A stretch of 37,507 nucleotides of DNA. It comes from Gemmatimonadales bacterium (GTDB lineage Bacteria > Gemmatimonadota > Gemmatimonadetes > Gemmatimonadales > GWC2-71-9). The stretch is taken from contig JACCQZ010000095.1 in NCBI GenBank assembly GCA_013813875.1, positions 1 through 37,507 on the forward strand, written 5' to 3'. How positions within the stretch are numbered: position 1 is the first letter of the stretch; each line of letters starts with the position of its first letter. A program made the position numbers and the translations under genes. The notes below the pieces were generated by a model, which saw nothing but the letters and a program-made list of their open reading frames with translations, was not told the DNA's origin and did not search any database. This document shows positions 31,678 through 37,507 of this stretch, one piece after another.

Positions 31678-32430
31678 ATGACGATTATCCGAAGAGTGGC
31701 CGCCGTGAGTCTGCTCCTGCTTCCGGAGGCGCTCGGCGCCCAGGCCTTGGCCCGGCGAGTGGAGGCCGCGGGAGATGGCACGGTACGGATGAGCTTCGCG
31801 GCGCGCGAAGGGGTCTGCGGCAGCGGCAGCGGCAGCATCACCATCCATGACGGCCACGACGACGACTGGGTGGCCAACTGCGATCGGGGACCGGTACGAG
31901 TGTCGCTCACTCTGCGGCAGGGGCGGGTGACAGAGGCTCACTCCTATGTGGGGGGCCGTTGGCGCCAGGGAAGCGGCAGGGTGAACGACCTGGGATCAGT
32001 GCCGGCGCGCGAGGCGTCCGCGTACCTCCTCACACTCGCGCCGCGCGCCGGGGAGGATGGCGGCGAGCTCATCACCGCGGCAACGCTCGCGGACAGCGCT
32101 ACGGTCTGGCCCTCCCTTCTCCGCATTGCCCGGGAGGAGGGCGTTAGCCTCGAGACCCGTCGCCAGGCAGTCTTCTGGCTGGGACAGGCCGCGGGCAAGG
32201 CGGCGGCGCGGGGGCTCGACTCGATTGCCGTGGACGATAGCGGGGATATCGAGGTGCGGAAGCAGGCGGTCTTCGCGCTCTCTCAGCGGCCTGAGGAAGA
32301 AGGCGTGCCGGTGCTCATCCACATCGCCCGAAGCAACCCCCATCCCGAGATCCGCAAGTCCGCTCTCTTCTGGCTGGGTCAGAGCGAAGATCCACGGGCG
32401 CTCGCCCTGTTCGAGGAGCTGCTGCAGTAA
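31678..32430 (+). CDS. exported protein with N-terminal beta domain and C-terminal HEAT repeats
   Basis: The ATG at 31678 (MTIIRRVAAVSLLLLPEALG) has GAGG six bases upstream and begins a signal peptide cleaved around LGA-QA; the track start 31543 lies inside the previous gene. The 250-residue protein has a beta-rich N-terminal domain with two Cys that could form a disulfide (REGVCGSGSGSITIHDG, DDDWVANCDRGPVRVSLTL). It ends in three HEAT repeats with the same signature as the preceding protein: TRRQAVFWLGQ, VRKQAVFALSQ and IRKSALFWLGQ. The shared signature and adjacency indicate duplication of the repeat module. The likely location is the periplasm. The stop is followed by a hairpin that covers the ribosome binding site of the next gene. 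Confidence 0.88.
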   Translation: MTIIRRVAAVSLLLLPEALGAQALARRVEAAGDGTVRMSFAAREGVCGSGSGSITIHDGHDDDWVANCDRGPVRVSLTLRQGRVTEAHSYVGGRWRQGSGRVNDLGSVPAREASAYLLTLAPRAGEDGGELITAATLADSATVWPSLLRIAREEGVSLETRRQAVFWLGQAAGKAAARGLDSIAVDDSGDIEVRKQAVFALSQRPEEEGVPVLIHIARSNPHPEIRKSALFWLGQSEDPRALALFEELLQ

Positions 32431-32442
32431 ACCCTTTGGTGG

Positions 32443-32478
32443 CTTCCCCTGTCTAATCCGCGCACTCAACAGGGGAAG
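32443..32478 (+). promoter_or_regulatory. hairpin enclosing the ribosome binding site of the DUF5916 gene
   Basis: CTTCCCCTGT (32443-32452) is fully complementary to ACAGGGGAAG (32469-32478). The latter contains the AGGGGA ribosome binding site and ends two bases before the ATG at 32481. In the folded mRNA the binding site is paired, so translation would need melting by ribosomes, a ligand or temperature. It may equally act as a weak terminator between the HEAT genes and the barrel gene. Confidence 0.6.
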
Positions 32479-32480
32479 TC

Positions 32481-35141
32481 ATGATCGTCGCCCAGCTCTG
32501 CCTCACGGTTCTCGCGGTGTCACCCGCCGTTCAAGCCAATTCGCAGGACTCGCTCGCCAGCGCCGTCACTCGCGCGCCGGCAGTCCGGGCAACGCGCCTG
32601 GCCGGACAGCTCACGGTGGATGGGATCCCGTCTGAAGCTGCCTGGCAGACGGCGGGGCCGGTGACCGACTTCATCCAGCTCTTGCCATACGAGGGGACGG
32701 CCGCCACCGAGCGCACCGAAGTGCGCGTGCTCTACGACGACGACGCGCTGTACATCGGGGCCCGGCTCTACGACCGGGCGCCGGACTCGGTGGCCTCGCA
32801 ACTGGCCCGGCGGGATCGCGTCGCGCGGTCGGACCGCTTCATCGTTTACCTCGATTCCTATCATGACGGGCGCACCGGCTTTTTCTTCGGCGTCAACGCC
32901 GCGGGCACGCTCTACGACGGCACTCTCTACAATGACGAATGGGACGACGACACCTGGGACGGAGTGTGGGATGGTTCGGCGGTGCGGGATTCCCTCGGTT
33001 GGAGCACGGAGCTGAGGATCCCCTACTCCCAGCTTCGCTTCCAGAAGGGCGGCGACTATCGCTGGGGAATCAACTTCGCCCGCGAGATCGCCCGCCGCAA
33101 CGAACGCGACTACCTGGTCTACCGGCCCAGCAACGGCAGCGGGTTCGTGTCCCGCTTTGTCGCACTGGAAGGCATGCAGGATGTGACCCCGCCTCCACGG
33201 CTGGAGTTGCTGCCCTACTTCACCACCCGGGCGGAGTTTCTCGGTCATGAGGCGGCGGACCCATTCAACGATGGCTCCCGGTATGCCGCGGGCGCGGGTG
33301 CAGACCTCAAGCTGGGGCTGGGAGCGAACCTGACGCTGGCGGCCACCGTCAATCCCGACTTCGGCCAGGTGGAGGTGGACCCCGCGGTGGTCAACCTGAG
33401 CGACGTCGAGACCTTCTTCGAGGAGCGCCGGCCCTTCTTCATCGAGGGGGCGAGCATCTTCGAATTCGGCTACGGCGGAGCCAACGATTTCTGGGGATTC
33501 AACTGGGCCAACCCCACCTTCCTCTACACCCGACGGATCGGACGCGCGCCGCAGGCGGAAGAACCGGACGCGGACTACACCGAGGTGCCCGCCGGCACCA
33601 ACATCATCGGGGCGGCCAAGCTCTCCGGAAAGGTCGGCTCGTGGAGCTTGGGCGCGCTCAACGCGGTCACCAGCCGGGAACACGGGAGCTTCGCGCTCGG
33701 CGACCGGCAATGGCGAGAGGAGCTGGAGCCGCCGGCGTACTATGGGGTCTATCGCGCACAGAAGGAGTTTGACGGAGGAACCCGGGGGCTTGGGGCTATC
33801 GCCACCACGACGGCCCGAGCCTTCGACTCGGAGCCGCTGCGAGACCAGTTGAGCTCTACCGCGTTTACGCTCGGGGTGGACGGCTGGACCTCGCTCGACC
33901 GCGACCGGGTCTGGGTAGTGACCGGGTGGGCTGGAGCCAGCCGGGTGGCGGGAAGCCGCGAACGACTTCAACGGCTGCAGGAAGGCTCGGTGCACTACTT
34001 CCAGCGGCCTGACGCCGGCTACCTGGGCGTGGACTCCAGCGCCACCTCGCTGGCCGGATTTGCGGGACGGGTGACGCTCAACAAGCAGAAGGGCGACTGG
34101 ATGTTCAACTCCGCCCTCGGCCTGGTGGATCCCCGCTACGAGGTGAACGACCTCGGCTTCCAGAGCCGCGGCGATCAACTCAACGGCAGCGTCGTGGTGG
34201 GCCGCCGCTGGACCAAGCCGAGCCGCCACTTCAGGAGCTTCCGACTCAACCTCGCCACCTTTCGAACCTACAACTTTGGCGGTGATCTTACCTGGGACGG
34301 CTACTTTCTCACCGGTGTGTACCAGCTCAACAACTTCTACGACGGGCGCTGGTTCGTGGCCTATAATCCCCCGTCGTTCAGCGACCGGCAGAGCCGGGGC
34401 GGGCCGCTGATGCTGAATCCACCCGGAGTCGAATGGGATTTTCAACTGACATCCGACGCCAACCGGCGCTGGATCGTGGGGTTGGCGCTGCACGGCCTCG
34501 ACTATAGCCGCGGAGCCGACCAGAGCTGGAGCATCCGGCCCAGCCTGGCGTGGAAGCCGGGCGGCCGCTTCTCGCTCGAGCTGGTGCCCGAGCTGCAGCG
34601 GAGCAGGACCGCGGCGCAGTACGTGGACACGTTCGACGATCCACTCGCCACCGGCACTTTCGGGCACCGCTACGTGTTCGCGGAGCTGGATCAGACCACG
34701 CTGTCGGCCAGCCTCCGGCTGGACTGGACCTTCACTCCGAAGCTGAGCCTGGAGCTCTATGCCCAGCCGCTGCTCTCCTCCGGCCGGTATGCCGGCTTCA
34801 AGGAGCTGGCGCGGGCTCGAAGTTACGCGTTCAATGCGTATCCCGATCCGACTCCGACCGAGGACCCGGACCGCATCGTGGTAGATCCCGACGGCCCGGC
34901 TGGGCCGGCCCCGGCCGAAGAGACAGACGACCCCAACTTCTCGCTCGCCTCGCTGCGGGGGAATGCGGTGCTCAGGTGGGAGTATTCGCCGGGATCCACC
35001 TTCTTTGTGGTGTGGACCCAGAATCGCTCCGACACCGAAACGATCGGCGGATTCGACACCGGCCGCGGGCTGAGCCGGCTGGGGCGGGCGGCGGGGGATA
35101 ACATTTTTCTGGTGAAGGTGGCGTATTGGTGGAATCCGTAA
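32481..35141 (+). CDS. DUF5916 outer-membrane protein with CBM9-like N-terminal domain
   Basis: The 886-residue protein has a signal peptide (MIVAQLCLTVLAVSPAVQAN). A carbohydrate-binding-family-9-like domain follows at about 35-220: LAGQLTVDGIPSEAAWQTAG, EVRVLYDDDALYIGARLYD, DRFIVYLDSYHDGRTGFFFG, GWSTELRIPYSQLRF. The DUF5916 signature NPDFGQVEVDPAVVNLSDVE then TFFEERRPFFIEGASIFEFG comes next, and the rest is beta-barrel-like with alternating aromatic strands ending VKVAYWWNP, a typical outer-membrane C-terminus. Family members are thought to be outer-membrane barrels; what they bind or transport is not known. A short acidic insert (PDPTPTEDPDRIVVDPDGPA) lies near the end. It is in the same direction as the sigma/HEAT operon, 50 bases downstream, with its ribosome binding site in a hairpin. 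Confidence 0.92.
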   Translation: MIVAQLCLTVLAVSPAVQANSQDSLASAVTRAPAVRATRLAGQLTVDGIPSEAAWQTAGPVTDFIQLLPYEGTAATERTEVRVLYDDDALYIGARLYDRAPDSVASQLARRDRVARSDRFIVYLDSYHDGRTGFFFGVNAAGTLYDGTLYNDEWDDDTWDGVWDGSAVRDSLGWSTELRIPYSQLRFQKGGDYRWGINFAREIARRNERDYLVYRPSNGSGFVSRFVALEGMQDVTPPPRLELLPYFTTRAEFLGHEAADPFNDGSRYAAGAGADLKLGLGANLTLAATVNPDFGQVEVDPAVVNLSDVETFFEERRPFFIEGASIFEFGYGGANDFWGFNWANPTFLYTRRIGRAPQAEEPDADYTEVPAGTNIIGAAKLSGKVGSWSLGALNAVTSREHGSFALGDRQWREELEPPAYYGVYRAQKEFDGGTRGLGAIATTTARAFDSEPLRDQLSSTAFTLGVDGWTSLDRDRVWVVTGWAGASRVAGSRERLQRLQEGSVHYFQRPDAGYLGVDSSATSLAGFAGRVTLNKQKGDWMFNSALGLVDPRYEVNDLGFQSRGDQLNGSVVVGRRWTKPSRHFRSFRLNLATFRTYNFGGDLTWDGYFLTGVYQLNNFYDGRWFVAYNPPSFSDRQSRGGPLMLNPPGVEWDFQLTSDANRRWIVGLALHGLDYSRGADQSWSIRPSLAWKPGGRFSLELVPELQRSRTAAQYVDTFDDPLATGTFGHRYVFAELDQTTLSASLRLDWTFTPKLSLELYAQPLLSSGRYAGFKELARARSYAFNAYPDPTPTEDPDRIVVDPDGPAGPAPAEETDDPNFSLASLRGNAVLRWEYSPGSTFFVVWTQNRSDTETIGGFDTGRGLSRLGRAAGDNIFLVKVAYWWNP

Positions 35142-35154
35142 TAGGTAGGGAGGG

Positions 35155-35292
35155 CAGGATCACCACCTTCTTTTCTATCCGGCCGAAAACATGACGCCGT
35201 AGGCGTGTGCACACCGTCACGTAGTAGATACCCGGCCGGGTGTAATCGTAGCCGGGGAGTCGAAGATTGCGTCGCCTCGGCGGATGGAACAT
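35155..35292 (-). pseudogene. N-terminal fragment of a REP-associated tyrosine transposase
   Basis: On the minus strand the ORF opening at 35292 reads MFHPPRRRNLRLPGYDYTRP and then GIYYVTVCTRLRRHVFGRIE, matching the start of REP-associated (RAYT, IS200-like Y1) transposases, whose N-termini read R..LRL..YDY...G.YFVT.C. Homology ends after about 45 residues, before the HUH and Tyr catalytic motifs, where the sequence runs into the end of the DUF5916 gene. It is a truncated remnant. RAYT proteins move palindromic REP elements, which is of interest given the palindromic repeats elsewhere in this window. Confidence 0.78.
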
Positions 35293-35415
35293 GAATCGGA
35301 TGGATGTCGGGAACGTTCAAAGGCACCATCCATTCCCCGCGTGACTGGTCTATTTGCGATAGACGGGGGGGCGGTACGGGCCGTCGGGGCAATCCTGCCC
35401 GATTACATTCCCAGA

Positions 35416-36540
35416 GTGACCCTACATTTCCAGCCCCTCCGTGCCACCCTGATCGGCGTGGCCCTGACGGCCTGCGGCGGCCCGGAGCCCCCGGCTCCCG
35501 TCGTCCAGCTGCCGGCCGCGACCGACAGCGTTGATTCGCCCTACGCCGAGGTGCCGGATGGCGTTTGGCTCGGGGCCGGCCGGTGGGCGGTCGTGGCTCC
35601 ACTCGATGTTGTCGTGGGGGTCGTGGAGCCGGCGGCGGGAACGGTGATGCCGCTCGGTGGCGCCGCGGCCGGCAAGGAGCTGCGCAATCCCTCCACCATC
35701 TTCCGCGCCGGCGACAGTTTGTACGTCGGAGACTGGGGTGTCCGCCGCACCACCCTCTGGACGCTCGAGGGCCGGCTGGTGCGGGCGATTCCCGCCCTCG
35801 ATGCGGCGCGCGGCGCGCTGCCCCGGGGCCGCGACGCTCAGGGCCGTTACTACTACGAGCTGATGCCTCCTCCGGGGCCGGACGGCAGCGGCAACCGCGA
35901 CTCGGCCGCGGTCATTCGAGCGGGTCCCGGAGGCCAGGATGTCGACACCATCGCGCGCCTGGCCCCGCTCGACGTGGCCGAGGTGATGGGGGACGCGGGA
36001 CGACGCTTCGAGCGGCGGGTCTTCAGTGGGAACGACCGGTGGGGCGTTCTGTCCGATGGCTCGCTCTGGGTGGCGCGGGTGTACGAGAACCGGGTTGACT
36101 GGCGCGACCCGGATGGCGACTGGACCCGCGGCGAAGCGTTGCCCGACCGGGTGCTCGAAGTTACCCGCTACGATCGCGAGGTGTTCCTGCGCCGGTTTCC
36201 GCCCGAGCTCAGGGCCACCGCGGAGCAGCTCCCCTTCGCTCCGGTGAAGCCGCCCTTCGAAGCGGGGTTCACCGCTTCCTCAGGCGAGGTCTGGCTGGAA
36301 AAGAGCCGGGCACCGGCCGATTCCACGCGGCGCTATCACGTGGTGGACCGCGAGGGACAGTTGCTGCGTGACGTCCGGGTTCCGGGCGCCGGACGTATCG
36401 TGGCACTGGGAGCCGATGCCGCTCTGGTAGCCGAGCGAATGACCGAAGGCACCCGCTTCCGCCGGTTCCCGATTCCTCCGGGGCCGGCCGATAAGATGTC
36501 TCTCTCGGCCCGGGATGGCAGTGCATTGCCTTCGCGATGA
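35416..36540 (+). CDS. lipoprotein with beta-propeller-like repeats (paralog 1)
   Basis: The GTG at 35416 (VTLHFQPLRATLIGVALTAC) begins a lipoprotein signal ending in TAC-GG, so the track start 35284 is too early. The 374-residue protein has repeated strand groups such as PYAEVPDGVWLGAGRWAVVA, GDSLYVGDWGVRRTTLWTLE and LSDGSLWVARVYENRVDWRD, consistent with a six-bladed propeller. No ribosome binding site is seen, but TACATT ends six bases before the GTG, again suggesting a leaderless transcript. The next gene encodes a paralog with the same order of motifs: ARVYENRVDWRDPDGDWTRG here and ARGRENRVDWRSPDGKWTVG there. The proteins are predicted to sit on the envelope; their ligand is unknown. Confidence 0.78.
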   Translation: MTLHFQPLRATLIGVALTACGGPEPPAPVVQLPAATDSVDSPYAEVPDGVWLGAGRWAVVAPLDVVVGVVEPAAGTVMPLGGAAAGKELRNPSTIFRAGDSLYVGDWGVRRTTLWTLEGRLVRAIPALDAARGALPRGRDAQGRYYYELMPPPGPDGSGNRDSAAVIRAGPGGQDVDTIARLAPLDVAEVMGDAGRRFERRVFSGNDRWGVLSDGSLWVARVYENRVDWRDPDGDWTRGEALPDRVLEVTRYDREVFLRRFPPELRATAEQLPFAPVKPPFEAGFTASSGEVWLEKSRAPADSTRRYHVVDREGQLLRDVRVPGAGRIVALGADAALVAERMTEGTRFRRFPIPPGPADKMSLSARDGSALPSR

Positions 36541-36549
36541 TGCTTCCGT

Positions 36550-36597
36550 CCTGTCGGATGACGGCTCTACCTGTCGGATGACGCTCTTTACCTGTCG
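36550..36597 (+). repeat. short direct repeats CCTGTCGGATGACG between paralogous lipoprotein genes
   Basis: CCTGTCGGATGACG starts at 36550 and again at 36570, and a partial third CCTGTCG starts at 36591, giving a period of 20-21 bases. The spacing of about two helical turns would place repeated sites on one DNA face just upstream of the second lipoprotein gene. It may be an operator array or a slippage product. Confidence 0.6.
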
Positions 36598-36612
36598 TTG
36601 GAGATATTTCGA

Positions 36613-37507
36613 ATGAAGGTGTCGCACTCGCTCGGTGTACTGGCACTGCTGGGACTGACCGCCTGTTCTTCAGCCGAAAGCCAGGGTGGCATGACCCTGG
36701 AGGCCAAGCTTCCCACCAGCTATGCCCAACTGAGCAACGTGGTGGAGTTGGGCAGCGGCCGGGTCATGTTCGCAGAAACCAAAGACAAGCTGTTCCTGAG
36801 CGCCGACCTCACCAGCGGCAAGGTGGACACGCTGGGTACCCGGGTTGATTCGCTGCCGCCGAACGCGCCCGCGGCACAGTACAAATTTCCCGGCTGGGTG
36901 GCGCACCTGGCCGGTGACACGGTAGCCCTGGTTGATTTCAGCGCCCAGCGCACCACGCTCTGGGACGAACAGGGGCGGTCGCTTCGCGAGCTCACCATCG
37001 CGCCGGTTGCCGGCAGCGCGCCGGTGCTGGTGTACGACGCCGTCGGGCACGGATACAAAATCGATTATCAGACGATCCTGGGCGGCGGCGAGCCGGGGCA
37101 GACCATCCGGCCCGACAGCATTCCGGTGCTCCGGATCAATCTGCGGAGCGGCGCGGTTGACACCGTGGCCCGGCTGGCCGGACCCGAGTTTGGCGACGCC
37201 ACTTTCGGCGACCAGACACAGCAGGCCGCGAAGGTCTTCGCTCCCAATGATTTCTTCGGTGTTCTGCCGAACGGGACCGCGTGGGTGGCGCGTGGCCGCG
37301 AGAACCGAGTGGATTGGCGCTCACCGGACGGCAAATGGACTGTGGGTAAGAGCCAGGAGTATGCCAGGCAGCCGGTGACGCAGGGCGATCGCGATCGGGT
37401 CGTCGCCCAGGTCCGCGAGCAGGGCAAGCAGTTCGGGATGCCGCAGGATCTGCCGATCAAATACCCTTTCGCCGAGAGCAAGCCCCCATTCGACTTTGCG
37501 CTCGGCC
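36613..37507 (+). CDS. lipoprotein with beta-propeller-like repeats (paralog 2), truncated by the window edge
   Basis: The frame is open from an ATG at 36613 (MKVSHSLGVLALLGLTAC) to the window edge, about 298 residues, and is missing from the ORF track because it has no stop. GGAG lies ten bases upstream. The signal ends in a lipobox (GLTAC-SS). Propeller-like strands follow: MTLEAKLPTSYAQLSNVVEL, FAETKDKLFLSADLTSGKVD, WVAHLAGDTVALVDFSAQRT and FFGVLPNGTAWVARGRENRV. It is clearly related to the preceding lipoprotein (QRTTLW, ENRVDWR.PDG.W and PPF near the end). The pair arose by tandem duplication. The insert VYDAVGHGYKIDYQTILGGG with GEPGQTIRPDS is specific to this copy. Confidence 0.85.
   Translation, partial: MKVSHSLGVLALLGLTACSSAESQGGMTLEAKLPTSYAQLSNVVELGSGRVMFAETKDKLFLSADLTSGKVDTLGTRVDSLPPNAPAAQYKFPGWVAHLAGDTVALVDFSAQRTTLWDEQGRSLRELTIAPVAGSAPVLVYDAVGHGYKIDYQTILGGGEPGQTIRPDSIPVLRINLRSGAVDTVARLAGPEFGDATFGDQTQQAAKVFAPNDFFGVLPNGTAWVARGRENRVDWRSPDGKWTVGKSQEYARQPVTQGDRDRVVAQVREQGKQFGMPQDLPIKYPFAESKPPFDFALG

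Noticed and set aside
32520-34667. 715-residue minus-strand ORF
   Set aside because: Antisense shadow of the DUF5916 gene; no domain recognised, and the plus frame has full family signatures.

Overview
The window is GC-rich DNA, densely coded on both strands. The combination of proteins points to a Gemmatimonadota-like bacterium, possibly from a metagenome assembly. These proteins are a DUF885 lipoprotein, an M28 peptidase lipoprotein, a DUF5916 outer-membrane barrel, beta-propeller lipoproteins, HEAT-repeat proteins beside an ECF sigma factor, and a zinc-ribbon Ser/Thr kinase. This placement is an inference from gene content, not from a marker-gene tree.

Layout. 1-4588: start of an RND efflux permease (running off the left edge), a small protein that looks like a degenerate HPt domain, a 53-aa membrane protein missing from the ORF track, a secreted beta-sandwich protein, an unrecognised helical protein, an ArsR/SRPBCC pair with a palindromic operator and a leaderless promoter, and a small lipoprotein. 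4654-10615: a catabolic region for amines or amino acids, with a frameshifted PuuB-like FAD oxidoreductase and a GabT-like aminotransferase on the minus strand, divergent from a saccharopine-dehydrogenase-like protein and an aldehyde dehydrogenase. 10616-12814: a decayed IS256-type transposase between inverted repeats, then a DUF885 protein. 12909-17686: a histidine kinase/LuxR-type regulator pair, a [2Fe-2S]-type ferrochelatase (hemH) and, converging on it, glutamyl-tRNA reductase (hemA). 17808-24049: a cardiolipin-synthase-like pseudogene, a SelD-associated-type FAD oxidoreductase, a small protein, and an operon with overlapping ends encoding threonine dehydratase, a REC-GAF-GGDEF protein and a Ser/Thr kinase. 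24128-28821: gyrA, an M28 peptidase and a 48-aa gene missing from the ORF track. 29063-35141: an ECF sigma factor, a membrane-anchored partner, two HEAT-repeat proteins and a DUF5916 barrel. 35155-37507: a fragment of a REP-associated transposase and two tandem paralogous lipoproteins, the last one running off the right edge.

The strongest candidate for an undescribed system is the set at 29063-35141. A sigma factor and a single-pass membrane protein without a visible zinc motif are followed by two exported HEAT proteins that share one unusual repeat signature. The outer-membrane protein that follows has its ribosome binding site inside a hairpin.

A second theme is the number of dispersed palindromic elements. 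At least four sequence families occupy intergenic sites, one with two degenerate copies, and a short piece of one family appears to supply the ribosome binding site and start of the FAD oxidoreductase. Remnants of two transposases lie in the same window. Several genes carry real lesions or apparent indels (FAD oxidoreductase, phospholipase D family gene, IS256 transposase), while most others are intact.
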